Assembly (NCBI RefSeq): GCF_030063195.1
Contig: NZ_JASISS010000006.1
Coordinates: forward strand, 85,757 to 149,756
Source: Cryobacterium sp. PH31-AA6
Lineage (GTDB): Bacteria; Actinomycetota; Actinomycetes; Actinomycetales; Microbacteriaceae
DNA: 64,000 nt
Direction of reading: 5' to 3'
Shown: positions 31,683-39,817 of the stretch, one piece after another
Position numbering within the stretch: the stretch's first letter is position 1
Layout of the letters: each line of letters starts with the position of its first letter
The notes under the pieces: generated by a model
The model's database searches: none
What the model was told of the DNA's origin: nothing
Seen by the model: the letters and a program-made list of their open reading frames with translations, nothing else
Translations under genes and position numbers: made by a program

Positions 31683-33125
31683 ATGCGAACAAACCAGCCC
31701 CGGGGGTCATTCGGCAGACGAAATGTCCCCTGGTACGTGGGCGTGCGCGATTCGGTCGATGGTCTTGTCCGCCGGTCGCCGTCCCGCTTCGCGATCCTCG
31801 TCTTCACCGGCCTGATCCTCGTCTTCACGCTGTTGTTCTCCCTGCCGATCGCATCCGCGGCGCGCACGCTGACGCCCCTGCATGACGCCCTGTTCACCGC
31901 GGTGTCGGTGATCTGCGTGACGGGTCTGACCACGGTGGACATGGCCACGCACTGGTCGGCATTCGGCAACACCCTCGTCGTGATCGGCGTGAACATCGGC
32001 GGTGTCGGCGTGTTGACCCTGGCCTCACTGATGGGAATGGTCATCTCCCGGCGGTTGGGCCTGCGCGCCAAGCTGATGGCGGCGAGTGACACCAATCCCT
32101 CGCGAATTCACGCCGGGCCGGTGAACGAGGGTCAGACCGTTCGCCTGGGCGAAGTGGGAAACCTGCTCTTGACGGTCGCCATCAGCTCGCTGGTGATCGA
32201 GCTGGTCGTGGGCGCGCTCCTCTTCCCGAGGATCCTGGCGACGGGCGCCGCCGTGGGCGAGGCCCTGTGGCACAGCGTGTACTACGCGGCCATGGCCTTC
32301 ACCAACACCGGCTTCAACCCCAATGTCGGCGGTCTCGACGCATTCGCGACGGACGGCTGGTTCCTCGGCGCCCTGATGCTCGGCGTCTTCCTCGGCAGTC
32401 TGGGGTTCCCGGTCATCTACGCCCTGTCCCGCGGCTGGCGCACGCCACGGCGCTGGTCCGTGCACGTCAAGCTCACGCTGTTCACCACCATCGCCCTGCT
32501 CATCGCCGGCGCGATCGTCTACATGCTGCTCGAGTTCGACAACCCGAAGACCTTCGGCTCGCTCGGCGCCGGCGACACGATCTTCCAGTCGATGTTCCTG
32601 TCGGTGATGGCCAGATCCGGCGGTTTCGCCACGATCGACATCAGCGAGCTGCACGGGTCGAGCCTGCTCGTCACCGACATGCTCATGTTCATCGGCGGTG
32701 GCTCCGCGTCGACGGCCGGCGGCATCAAGGTGACCACCCTGGCCATCCTGTTCCTCGCCGCCTTCGCTGAGGCGAGCGGCCGCACCGAGATGGAGGTGTT
32801 CGGGCGCCGCATTCCCAGCGATATCCTGCGTCTGGCCGTGAGCGTGGTGCTCTGGGGCGCGACGACCGTCGCGGTGGCGAGCATCCTCATCCTGCAAATC
32901 TCCAAGGAACCGTTCGCCCTGGTTCTCTTCGATGTGATCTCGGCGTTCGCCACCTGCGGACTCTCGACCGGACTCACCGCCGACCTGCCGCCCGCGGGAG
33001 TGTACGTGTTGGCGGCGACGATGTTCATGGGCCGCGTTGGTACAGTGACTCTCGCGGCGGCACTCGCCGCGAGCCAGAGCAGGCAACTGTTCAAGCGGCC
33101 GGAAGAGAGACCCATCGTTGGCTGA
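31683..33125 (+). CDS. ktrB: Potassium uptake protein, TrkH/KtrB family
   Basis: The 480-residue channel subunit has the four pore-loop repeats of the Trk/Ktr family: VICVTGLTTVD, AFTNTGFNPNVGG, SVMARSGGFATID and SAFATCGLSTGL; each has the conserved filter glycine. It moves potassium across the cytoplasmic membrane under control of the KtrA ring encoded next. GGAGG lies five bases before ATG 31683; TACCAT (31639-31644) may be the -10. The last bases overlap the ktrA start. Confidence 0.93.
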   Translation: MRTNQPRGSFGRRNVPWYVGVRDSVDGLVRRSPSRFAILVFTGLILVFTLLFSLPIASAARTLTPLHDALFTAVSVICVTGLTTVDMATHWSAFGNTLVVIGVNIGGVGVLTLASLMGMVISRRLGLRAKLMAASDTNPSRIHAGPVNEGQTVRLGEVGNLLLTVAISSLVIELVVGALLFPRILATGAAVGEALWHSVYYAAMAFTNTGFNPNVGGLDAFATDGWFLGALMLGVFLGSLGFPVIYALSRGWRTPRRWSVHVKLTLFTTIALLIAGAIVYMLLEFDNPKTFGSLGAGDTIFQSMFLSVMARSGGFATIDISELHGSSLLVTDMLMFIGGGSASTAGGIKVTTLAILFLAAFAEASGRTEMEVFGRRIPSDILRLAVSVVLWGATTVAVASILILQISKEPFALVLFDVISAFATCGLSTGLTADLPPAGVYVLAATMFMGRVGTVTLAAALAASQSRQLFKRPEERPIVG

Positions 33126-33789
33126 GCGATTCAAACACGACTCCCCCGTGCTCGTGATCGGCCTGGGCCGATTCGGCGCCGCAACGGCCGGCCAGCTGGA
33201 CCGGTTGGGACGCGACGTGCTCGCTGTCGAGGACAGCGAGGCGCTGGTGCAGAAATGGTCCGAGCGTGTCACCCACGCGGTCCAGGCGGATGCCCGCTCG
33301 ATCGACGCCCTGCGCCAGATCGGGGCCCAGGATTTCTCCATCGCGGTCTGCGCCGTCGGTTCCTCCATCGAGGCGAGCGTGCTGATCGTGGCCAACCTGG
33401 TCGACCTCGGGATTCCACAGATTTGGGCGAAGGCGATCTCCAAGTCCCACGGCACGATCCTCGAGCGGATCGGCGCCAACCACGTCGTCTATCCGGAGGC
33501 TCAGGCCGGTGAGCGCCTCGCCCACCTCGTGTCCGGGAGCATGCTCGACTTCATCGAGTTCGACGATGACTTCGCCCTGGTCAAGATGATCCCGCCGAAG
33601 CCGATCCGCGGGCTCAACCTGACCGAGTCGGGTCTGCGCCGCAAGTACAACGTCACGGTCGTCGGAGTGAAGAGCCCCGGTCGTCCGTTCACCTACGCGA
33701 CCGAGAAGACCGTGGTCACCGACCAGGACCTGATCATCGTGTCCGGCACCGAGATCGACATCGAACGGTTCGCCGCACTCGATTCCTGA
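33118..33789 (+). CDS. ktrA: Potassium uptake regulatory protein, KtrA/TrkA family
   Basis: The 223-residue protein has an RCK-N Rossmann domain (VIGLGRFGAATAGQLDRLG, Asp/Glu at the end of the second strand) and a C-terminal RCK-C domain. Such proteins form an octameric ring that gates the KtrB channel in response to ATP, ADP or cyclic di-AMP. The TTG start at 33118 overlaps the ktrB stop by eight bases, so the two are translationally coupled. A long hairpin follows in the gap before proC. Confidence 0.93.
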   Translation: MAERFKHDSPVLVIGLGRFGAATAGQLDRLGRDVLAVEDSEALVQKWSERVTHAVQADARSIDALRQIGAQDFSIAVCAVGSSIEASVLIVANLVDLGIPQIWAKAISKSHGTILERIGANHVVYPEAQAGERLAHLVSGSMLDFIEFDDDFALVKMIPPKPIRGLNLTESGLRRKYNVTVVGVKSPGRPFTYATEKTVVTDQDLIIVSGTEIDIERFAALDS

Positions 33790-33838
33790 GCCCGCCCCGC
33801 CGCCTCGCCACAATGGCGGCTCCCGCCAGCGTTGAGTG

Positions 33839-33883
33839 GCGGACAAAACACCTTCCGGGGCTTGGCGGAGGTGCTTTGTCCGC
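33839..33883. terminator. Long bidirectional hairpin between ktrA and proC
   Basis: GCGGACAAAACACCT (33839-33853) pairs with AGGTGCTTTGTCCGC (33869-33883), with one G-U type mismatch, around a 15-base loop. It lies between convergent genes. The arm sequence looks like a dispersed repeat rather than a unique terminator. Confidence 0.75.
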
Positions 33884-33912
33884 GACTCACCGGACCGACG
33901 GCGCGGGAGGTG

Positions 33913-34761
33913 CTAGTTGCCGGCGAGTTCGCGGGCGCGGGCGAGTGCAGCATCCGTCGCCCGGTCGAAGAGTTCCTTGAGACCGCCCTTTTCGAGTTCC
34001 CAGACCGCGCGCTCGGTCGTGCCGCTCGGGCTGGTGACCTGGCGGCGGAGTTCGGTCGGGGACTTGTCGGAACCCGCGAGCAGCGTGCAGGCGCCAAGGA
34101 AGGTGCCGTTGACCATCACGGCAGCCTCCTCCGGGGTGAATCCCTTGGCTACCGCGGTGGCGGTGAGCTGCTCGATCAGGTAGAAGACATAGGCCGGGCC
34201 GGAGCCGGAGATGGTGCTGAGGGCGTCGAGTTTGCTCTCCGGCACGACGAGCACGTCGCCCACGGTGCCGAACAGGCTGGTCGCGAGGTCGAGGTCGGTG
34301 GCGCTGGAGCGGGTACCCGCGCTCAGCCCGGTGACTGCCTTGCCGACGAGCGCCGGCGTGTTCGGCATCGACCGGATGACGGACACCGACTCGGGCAGCA
34401 GCGCTTCGAAGGTCGCGATCGTGACGCCGGCCGCGACGCTCACGACGAGCGTGCCGGGTTCGAGGCTGGAAGCGATCTCGGCAAGCAGATCGGGAACCAT
34501 GGCCGGCTTGACGGCCACGATCACGATCCTCGCTCCGGTCACGGCCTTGAGGTTCGCGTCGGCGTCGTCTGCCGTCGCGAACGCGGTCACCCCGTCGATA
34601 CCGCCCAGTTCGGCGGCCTTCACCGCGGTTCGGTTGGTCGCCCGGATGCCGCCCTCGACGGTCACGTTCGGGTTCAGCAGACCGGTCAGGACGGCCCTGG
34701 CCATCGATCCGGCGCCCAGGAAGGCGATGGCGGGAAGGGTGGTGGAAGCAGTCGTAGTCAT
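33913..34761 (-). CDS. proC: Pyrroline-5-carboxylate reductase
   Basis: The 282-residue enzyme has the N-terminal dinucleotide-binding loop (AFLGAGSMARAVLTGLL), the VAVKP motif and the C-terminal signature (SGSGPAYVFYLIEQL, then GTFLGACTLL and LRRQVTSPSGTT) of ProC. It reduces pyrroline-5-carboxylate to proline with NADPH in the cytosol. Length is normal. ATG 34761 has TAGACT six bases upstream. The gene is divergent from the cation diffusion facilitator and converges on ktrA. Confidence 0.95.
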   Translation of the reverse strand: MTTTASTTLPAIAFLGAGSMARAVLTGLLNPNVTVEGGIRATNRTAVKAAELGGIDGVTAFATADDADANLKAVTGARIVIVAVKPAMVPDLLAEIASSLEPGTLVVSVAAGVTIATFEALLPESVSVIRSMPNTPALVGKAVTGLSAGTRSSATDLDLATSLFGTVGDVLVVPESKLDALSTISGSGPAYVFYLIEQLTATAVAKGFTPEEAAVMVNGTFLGACTLLAGSDKSPTELRRQVTSPSGTTERAVWELEKGGLKELFDRATDAALARARELAGN

Positions 34762-34767
34762 GGAGGG

Positions 34768-34773
34768 AGTCTA
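34768..34773 (-). promoter_or_regulatory. -10 hexamer for proC
   Basis: TAGACT on the minus strand, six bases before ATG 34761. Confidence 0.6.
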
Positions 34774-34833
34774 GTTTCGCCCGTCTGCCCGCACACCGTG
34801 TGACGATCTGCGCATCCGGTTCCCGCGGCGTTC

Positions 34834-34839
34834 TAAGAT
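34834..34839 (+). promoter_or_regulatory. -10 hexamer for the CDF transporter
   Basis: TAAGAT, six bases before ATG 34846. Confidence 0.6.
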
Positions 34840-34845
34840 TGCTGC

Positions 34846-35808
34846 ATGAGTGCATCCGGCGGGAATAAAGCAATTGTGGCCGCCCTGGCGGCCAACCTCG
34901 GCATCGCCGTCACGAAGCTCATCGCCTGGGCGTTCTCCGGCTCCTCCTCGATGCTCGCCGAGGGCGTGCACTCGCTGGCCGACTCGGGCAACCAGTTGCT
35001 GCTGCTACTCGGCGGGCGCAAGGCGCGCAGGGACGCCGACAAGGAGCATCCGTTCGGCTACGGCCGGGAGCGGTACGTCTACGCGTTCGTCGTGTCGATC
35101 ATCCTCTTCTCCATCGGCGGAGTGTTCTCGCTCTACGAGGGCATCAACAAGCTGCAGAACCCTCACCCGCTCGAAACGGCGTGGCTGCCGATCCTGGTGC
35201 TCCTGGTGGCCATGGGACTCGAATCGTTCTCCCTGCGCACGGCGATGAGGGAATCGAACCTCGTGCGCGGTGAGGAGACCTGGGTGCAGTTCGTGCGGCA
35301 CTCCAAGTCGCCTGAGCTGCCCGTCGTGCTGCTCGAAGACGTCGCCGCCCTCGCCGGCCTGGTCTTCGCGTTCCTCGGCGTCGGGCTCACCATCATCACG
35401 GGCGACCCGGTCTGGGATGCGATCGGCACCCTCTTCATCGGCGTTCTGCTCGTGCTCGTCGCGATCGTGCTCGGCATCGAAACCAAGAGCCTCCTGGTCG
35501 GCGAGGGCGCCGGGCGAAAGGATGCCTCGAAGATCGAACGTGCCATCCTCACCGGCCCCGAGACCCGCCGCATCATCCACCTGAAGACCCTGTACCTCGG
35601 CCCCGACGAGCTGCTCGTCGCCGCCAAGATCGGCTTCGACGCCGAGACCCGGTTCTCGGACGTCGCCGCGGCGATCAACGCCGTCGAGGCCCGGATCAGG
35701 GAGGCCGTGCCGATCGCCCGCACGATCTACATCGAACCGGATGTCTACCGCGACCCGAGTCATCGGCCGCTGCCCACCGACGCGATCGTCATCAAGGGCA
35801 GCGAGTGA
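34846..35808 (+). CDS. Cation diffusion facilitator family transporter
   Basis: The 320-residue protein has the CDF transmembrane domain (about 1-215) with the helix II motif SMLAEGVHSLADSGNQ, where His and Asp normally bind zinc, and LLEDVAALAGLVFA in helix V, plus a cytosolic C-terminal domain. It should export zinc, manganese, iron or cobalt in exchange for protons. The metal cannot be fixed from the motif alone. It is followed, with a four-base overlap, by a glutamine amidotransferase gene. The mRNA is probably leaderless. Confidence 0.9.
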   Translation: MSASGGNKAIVAALAANLGIAVTKLIAWAFSGSSSMLAEGVHSLADSGNQLLLLLGGRKARRDADKEHPFGYGRERYVYAFVVSIILFSIGGVFSLYEGINKLQNPHPLETAWLPILVLLVAMGLESFSLRTAMRESNLVRGEETWVQFVRHSKSPELPVVLLEDVAALAGLVFAFLGVGLTIITGDPVWDAIGTLFIGVLLVLVAIVLGIETKSLLVGEGAGRKDASKIERAILTGPETRRIIHLKTLYLGPDELLVAAKIGFDAETRFSDVAAAINAVEARIREAVPIARTIYIEPDVYRDPSHRPLPTDAIVIKGSE

Positions 35809-36506
35809 GCCGGGTCGCCCTGGTTCTGCGCCACGACGACACGATCCACCTCGGCAATCTCGAGCCCGTGCTCCTCGAGCACGGCTACCTGGTGCGGTAT
35901 GTCGACACCATGCGGGAGGACCTGGGCGCCCTCGACCCGAATGCCGCCGACCTTCTGGTCGTGCTCGGCGGAGACATGGGCGTCTACGAGGCCGACCGGT
36001 TCCCGGCCCTGCGCGACGAGATCACCCTGCTCGAATCACGGCTCGCCGCCCGGCAGCCGGTCTTCGGGGTCTGCCTGGGTGCCCAGCTGATGGCGAACGC
36101 CCTCGGCTCGCGGGTGTACCGAGGCCCGACGAACGAGATCGGTTACCGCACCGTCGAGCCGACCGAGGCCGGAGCCCAGTCCCCGGTGCGGCACATTGCC
36201 GGGGTGCCGGTGTTCCAATGGCACAGCGACACCTTCGACCTCCCCGACGGCGTCACCCGCCTCGCCGGGTCGCCGCAGTACGGCAACGAGGCGTTCTCGA
36301 TCGAGAACTGGGCCCTGGCCGTTCAGTTTCATCCCGAGGTCACCGACGCGATGCACGAGGTCTGGTTGACCGCCTCCGAGGCCGAGGTCGCAGACGAAGG
36401 CTACGTCCCGGCGGACCTCCGCCTCGAGCGGGAACGCTACTCGGAGGGCATGCAGGAGGCCTCCCGGGCCATGTTCAGCGAATGGCTCGACGGCCTGGAT
36501 CGCTGA
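35805..36506 (+). CDS. Class I glutamine amidotransferase-like protein
   Basis: The 233-residue protein has a GATase1 fold with the nucleophile in FGVCLGAQLMANALG and the His-x-Glu pair in AVQFHPEV. It is a free-standing member related to the amidase domain of GMP synthase and to YfeJ-type proteins; the acceptor is not known, and some members act as gamma-glutamyl hydrolases. GTG 35805 overlaps the transporter stop (GTGA), so the genes are coupled. Its 3' end overlaps tadA by 32 bases on the opposite strand. Confidence 0.87.
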   Translation: MSRVALVLRHDDTIHLGNLEPVLLEHGYLVRYVDTMREDLGALDPNAADLLVVLGGDMGVYEADRFPALRDEITLLESRLAARQPVFGVCLGAQLMANALGSRVYRGPTNEIGYRTVEPTEAGAQSPVRHIAGVPVFQWHSDTFDLPDGVTRLAGSPQYGNEAFSIENWALAVQFHPEVTDAMHEVWLTASEAEVADEGYVPADLRLERERYSEGMQEASRAMFSEWLDGLDR

Positions 36507-36954
36507 AGAAGTCCGTGAGCAGGGTGCCGCACTCCGCGGCATCCACCTCGGCGAAGACCTCGACGCGATGGTTGAGCCTGCGGTCCCGCAAAACGTCGTA
36601 GACCGACCCGGACGCTCCGGCCTTCTCATCCCAGGCCCCGAAGACGACCACGGGGACGCGCGCGGCCACGATCGCGCCGGCGCACATCACGCACGGCTCG
36701 AGGGTCACCACGAGGGTGCAGCCGGTCAGGTGCCAGTCGCCGAGGAACGCGGCGGCCTCGCGGATGGCGACGATCTCCGCGTGGCCGGTCGGGTCCTGGT
36801 GGAGTTCGCGCTCGTTGCGGCCGCGGCCGATCACCGTGCCGCTCTCGTCGAGCACCACCGCGCCGACCGGGACATCACCGGTCGTCAGCGCCGCGCGGGC
36901 CTCCGCGAGGGCAAGCAGCATCCACTCATGGTGCCGACGATCCCGCTCGCCCAT
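36475..36954 (-). CDS. tadA: tRNA-specific adenosine deaminase
   Basis: The 159-residue cytidine-deaminase-fold enzyme has the zinc site: HAE in TGHAEIVAIREA (His ligand and proton-shuttle Glu) and PCVMC (two Cys ligands). It converts A34 to inosine in tRNA-Arg(ACG); the matching tRNA-Arg(ACG) is also in this window at 40357. GGGGAGG lies before ATG 36954. The open frame continues upstream through the uracil phosphoribosyltransferase gene and is not used. Confidence 0.93.
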   Translation of the reverse strand: MGERDRRHHEWMLLALAEARAALTTGDVPVGAVVLDESGTVIGRGRNERELHQDPTGHAEIVAIREAAAFLGDWHLTGCTLVVTLEPCVMCAGAIVAARVPVVVFGAWDEKAGASGSVYDVLRDRRLNHRVEVFAEVDAAECGTLLTDFFSDPGRRAIR

Positions 36955-36975
36955 CCGGATGCCTCCCCCGACTAG

Positions 36976-36981
36976 TAGATT
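36976..36981 (+). promoter_or_regulatory. -10 hexamer for upp
   Basis: TAGATT, six bases before ATG 36988. Confidence 0.6.
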
Positions 36982-36987
36982 GAGCCT

Positions 36988-37620
36988 ATGCGAGTCCACG
37001 TAGCCGACCACCCCCTGATCACCCACAAACTCACGGTTCTCCGGGACAAGCGCACTCCGTCGCCGCTCTTCCGTTCCCTGGTCGAGGAGCTGATGACGCT
37101 CCTGGCCTACGAGGGAACCCGCGGAGTACGCGTCGAGGCCGTCACCGTGCAGACCCCGGTGGCCCAGGCCACCGGCGTGCAGATCAGCGACCCCAAGCCG
37201 CTCGTCGTGCCCATCCTGCGCGCCGGTCTCGGCATGCTCGAGGGCATGGTCAAGCTCCTGCCGACCGCCGAGGTCGGCTTCCTGGGCATGGCACGCAACG
37301 AGGAAACCCTCGAGCCGACGACCTATGCCGAGCGTCTGCCCGACGACCTGTCCGACCGCCAGTGCTTCGTGCTGGACCCGATGCTCGCCACCGGCGGGTC
37401 CCTGATCGCCGCAATTCAGTTCCTCTTCGACCGCGGCGCCGTCGACGTCACGGCAATCTGTATCCTCGCCGCCCCTGAGGGGCTCGCCGCCGTGGAGAAG
37501 GCCATGGCCGGCCGCGAGGTCACCATCGTGCTCGGCGCGGTCGACGAGCGGCTGGACGAGCACGGCTACATCGTGCCCGGCCTCGGCGACGCCGGCGACC
37601 GCCTCTATGGGCTGGTCTAA
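36988..37620 (+). CDS. upp: Uracil phosphoribosyltransferase
   Basis: The 210-residue salvage enzyme makes UMP from uracil and PRPP. It has [14 protein letters not shown], the PRPP loop in [16 protein letters not shown] and the uracil-binding end [15 protein letters not shown]. Its length is standard. It is divergent from tadA and probably has a leaderless message. A palindrome related to the TGCAGGAT family lies shortly after the stop. Confidence 0.95.
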   Translation: MRVHVADHPLITHKLTVLRDKRTPSPLFRSLVEELMTLLAYEGTRGVRVEAVTVQTPVAQATGVQISDPKPLVVPILRAGLGMLEGMVKLLPTAEVGFLGMARNEETLEPTTYAERLPDDLSDRQCFVLDPMLATGGSLIAAIQFLFDRGAVDVTAICILAAPEGLAAVEKAMAGREVTIVLGAVDERLDEHGYIVPGLGDAGDRLYGLV

Positions 37621-37639
37621 CCCCCAACCCCCTCGGGCC

Positions 37640-37676
37640 GCAGGACCTGCGACGAAGAACACGCCGCGGGTCCTGC
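37640..37676. repeat. Diverged palindrome after upp (TGCAGGAT family variant)
   Basis: GCAGGACC (37640-37647) pairs with GGTCCTGC (37669-37676). The arms resemble the GCAGGATGC palindromes near 137 and 1422. It may terminate upp transcription. Confidence 0.5.
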
Positions 37677-37812
37677 ACTTCACGAATCTTTGATGAAGGC
37701 CACCTTCATCGAGGAATCCTTGATGGATTCTTGATCGATCACGGATCCTCCGATCCACCCCGATCTCGGCGAACGTGGTGCGCGTCACGCCGCGTCACCC
37801 GGGGTCACAGAA

Positions 37813-37842
37813 TTGACACGCACCGTAACACTGGGCTTTACT
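37813..37842 (+). promoter_or_regulatory. Promoter of the uORF/winged-helix transcript
   Basis: TTGACA (37813-37818) and TTTACT (37837-37842) are separated by 18 bases. The expected start of transcription is about 37849-37850, which is the A of the uORF's ATG, so the transcript should be leaderless. Confidence 0.6.
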
Positions 37843-37849
37843 CGCAACT

Positions 37850-37951
37850 ATGACAACGAGCGCACGCCCCCTGACCTCCATCGAGGCTCCCGGGACTGCC
37901 GGCATGATGATGCCCGGCAGCTGCTCCTCGTGTTGCCGAATGTCCCGCTGA
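37850..37951 (+). CDS. Leaderless Cys-rich upstream ORF (33 residues)
   Basis: A short open frame of 33 codons lies between a good promoter and the winged-helix gene. Its ATG falls at the predicted transcription start. The peptide ends GSCSSCCRMSR: three Cys and three Ser in seven codons. Just before these codons an imperfect palindrome (CTGCCGGCAT with ATGCCCGGCAG, 37896-37921) can form. Leaderless Cys-rich small ORFs that act as translation-dependent attenuators are known in mycobacteria (established for sulfur genes there). Here the target would be the regulator gene, 157 bases further on. That it is translated and regulates is inference. Confidence 0.5.
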   Translation: MTTSARPLTSIEAPGTAGMMMPGSCSSCCRMSR

Positions 37952-38108
37952 CCGCGACCCCTCGCCGAGTTCCCGCCGCTGCACCAGCGCCCGGTTGAAC
38001 TCCCGCTCTTCCCTGACTTCGCTCCGGGCCACGCCGGCCACGCCTCATCGAACCGTGAATCGCGTTTCGCGATGGTTCCCCCGCATCATCACCCCAAGGA
38101 TTCCTGCC
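37952..38108 (+). promoter_or_regulatory. Structured leader between the uORF and the winged-helix gene
   Basis: A strong bulged hairpin (GAACC 38050-38054 and ATCGCG 38059-38064 with CGCGAT 38068-38073 and GGTTC 38074-38078) sits 20 bases before the Shine-Dalgarno AAGGA (38096-38100). No T-run follows, so it is not a standard terminator. It could control access to the ribosome site. Confidence 0.5.
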
Positions 38109-38810
38109 ATGTCGCTTGCACACATTGACACCGCCCGCTCGGCCCAGGCCGCCCGCCTCGAGCACGCCGTCCAGGCACCCGCCGCTCCCCGCATCCGTGC
38201 CGTGCCGGACGGCACCCAGGCCCGCGGCTTCGTTCTCTACGTCGGCATCGACGAGGCGAAGGCGGCTGCGGCCGGCACCAGCCTCGGCCGGATCGTTGAA
38301 GCGCTCAAGGCCCTGACCAACGAGCTGGCCCCGGATGCCGAGACTCACGCCGCCGTCGCCCTCGCCCCTGCCGGCGCCGGCGGACGCGACGTCGACGTCG
38401 TGCGTCTGGCCCTGCAGGACCCGGCCGCGCTGGCCAGGCACCGCACCGAGACCGAAGACCTCGACCGGGCGCCGGGCGGCGTCATCGTTGACATCTCCCG
38501 CAAGCGCGTCATCCTCGACAGCGAGTCCGCGGCGCTCACCTACAAGGAATTCGAGCTGCTGCAGTACCTCGTACTGCGCGAGGGGCGCACCATAGAGCGA
38601 GCCGAACTGATCTCCTCGCTCTGGAACGCCGCCGACGAGGACGACGCGCCGAACGAGCGCACGATCGACGTGCACGTGCGTCGCCTGCGCGCCAAGCTGG
38701 GCCGCTACGAGGACATCGTGCGCACGGTTCGCGGCGTCGGCTACCGGTTCGACCGGCACGCCGACGTGTCGATCCACCAGTCGAGCACCCCGAGCCCCGA
38801 CCTCTTCTAG
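38109..38810 (+). CDS. OmpR/PhoB-type winged-helix protein lacking a receiver domain
   Basis: The 233-residue protein has a C-terminal OmpR/PhoB DNA-binding domain (about 123-216: LTYKEFELLQYLVLREG, ERTIDVHVRRLRAKLG, VRGVGYRFD). The N-terminal 110 residues are not a receiver: there is no phospho-acceptor Asp pattern; the region is Ala-rich with a predicted alpha/beta core (FVLYVGIDEAKA). It is therefore not a classic two-component regulator and no kinase gene is nearby. ATG 38109 has AAGGA eight bases upstream. The 259-base leader with a Cys-rich uORF suggests control at transcription elongation or translation. Confidence 0.85.
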   Translation: MSLAHIDTARSAQAARLEHAVQAPAAPRIRAVPDGTQARGFVLYVGIDEAKAAAAGTSLGRIVEALKALTNELAPDAETHAAVALAPAGAGGRDVDVVRLALQDPAALARHRTETEDLDRAPGGVIVDISRKRVILDSESAALTYKEFELLQYLVLREGRTIERAELISSLWNAADEDDAPNERTIDVHVRRLRAKLGRYEDIVRTVRGVGYRFDRHADVSIHQSSTPSPDLF

Positions 38811-38834
38811 CCCGCCAGGCGCTTGAACGTGATT

Positions 38835-38868
38835 GAGGGCCGGTCGTAGAGGCTAACGACCGACCCTC
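38835..38868 (+). terminator. Terminator after the winged-helix gene
   Basis: GAGGG-C-CGGTCGT pairs with ACGACCG-A-CCCTC (12 base pairs with one mismatch, eight-base loop), followed by TTCCC. Confidence 0.75.
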
Positions 38869-39068
38869 TTCCCTTGCACCAAGAGTGTCCTGCAATCACA
38901 TTTCGCGTCTTCCGCCACAGCAAACGGTTGACGCACAACGAATATATAACGAACCGGTAACGGAGCGCTAGTTATTCGTCTGCTATTTTCCTGCGAGTTC
39001 CCTATGAGGGAATTCGGCGCTCCGATGATCGAGTCCCTATTCTGGGGGAACACGACTTTGGAGGCACG
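38869..39068. other. AT-richer regulatory gap upstream of the MarR gene
   Basis: About 200 bases with locally lower GC, including AATATATAAC (38941-38950) after a TTGACG (38929-38934). These may belong to one or more promoters of the MarR gene. TATTCT (39040-39045) is another possible -10. No gene is seen. Confidence 0.4.
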
Positions 39069-39533
39069 GTGAGCGATCGAGCAGCGGCCGTGGGCGCCTG
39101 GGAATCCCTCTTCCGCGCCCAGGTGGCCATCATGCGCAGCCTGGCCGCGGACTTCCCGGCCCAGGGCATCTCCTTCAACGAGTACGACGTCATGTTCACC
39201 CTGTCGCGGGAACCGGACCGGAGCATCCGCCTGCGCGAACTCAACGAGCAGGTGCTGCTCACCCAGCCGAGCGTGAGTCGACTGGTCGACCGGCTGGCCG
39301 CGCGGGGGTATCTGCACAAGCACACCGACCCGACCGACGGGCGCGGCGCCATCGTCGAACTCACGAACGAGGGCTACGAGGTGTTCCGCCGGGTTGCGAT
39401 CCAGCACATGGACACGATCACGGGACGGATGGGTGACGCCCTGTCCAATCCGGAACTGGCCGAGCTGACGGCGCTCTGCGACCGCCTGCGTGCAGGGTCC
39501 CCCTGCGCCGACCAAAAGCCAGAGCGCGCCTGA
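39069..39533 (+). CDS. MarR family transcriptional regulator
   Basis: The 154-residue protein has a MarR winged helix: FNEYDVMFTLSREP, then RLRELNEQVLLTQPSVSRLVDRLAARGYLHKHTDPTDGRGA, the last part being the wing with its conserved Asp and Arg. Flanking helices form the dimer interface. The ligand and targets are unknown; neighbours give no clear hint. GGAGG lies five bases before GTG 39069. Confidence 0.92.
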   Translation: MSDRAAAVGAWESLFRAQVAIMRSLAADFPAQGISFNEYDVMFTLSREPDRSIRLRELNEQVLLTQPSVSRLVDRLAARGYLHKHTDPTDGRGAIVELTNEGYEVFRRVAIQHMDTITGRMGDALSNPELAELTALCDRLRAGSPCADQKPERA

Positions 39534-39602
39534 AAGCGCCACGAACCGGCCCTGTGCAGGCGGTGCCGGTCGGCGTAACGTAACCCTCAGGAGGTGAGTC
39601 TC

Positions 39603-39794
39603 ATGCGCGCACGCCCAGGAGACCGAATCGTCATTCGAGGCCGCACGGTGGAGACACCGGATCGGCACGGCGAGATCATCGAGGTGCGGGGAGAGAACGG
39701 TGAACCGCCGTACCGGGTTCGGTTCGGCGAGGGCCACGAGAGCGTCGTCTACCCCGGGTCGGACTTCGTGATCGAGCACGCCGAAACGGTCTGA
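39603..39794 (+). CDS. DUF1918 family protein
   Basis: The 63-residue protein has the DUF1918 pattern: an SH3-like start RARPGDRIVIRGRTV, then RHGEIIEVRGENGEPPYRVRF and the ending PGSDFVIEH. The family is common in actinobacteria and has no known function. ATG 39603 has AGGAGG at eight bases; the GTG at 39594 overlaps that site and is not used. A 15-base tandem duplication (39788-39817) covers its stop codon. Confidence 0.88.
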   Translation: MRARPGDRIVIRGRTVETPDRHGEIIEVRGENGEPPYRVRFGEGHESVVYPGSDFVIEHAETV

Positions 39795-39817
39795 TCCGGT
39801 CCGGTCTGATCCGGTCC
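39788..39817. repeat. 15-base tandem duplication across the DUF1918 stop codon
   Basis: GGTCTGATCCGGTCC occurs twice, head to tail, at 39788-39802 and 39803-39817. The TGA at 39792-39794 lies in the first copy. Confidence 0.9.

Noticed and set aside
38853..39779. 308-codon minus-strand open frame opposite the MarR gene
   Set aside because: It covers a promoter region and the MarR gene in antisense; the MarR protein on the other strand is clear and has a good ribosome site.
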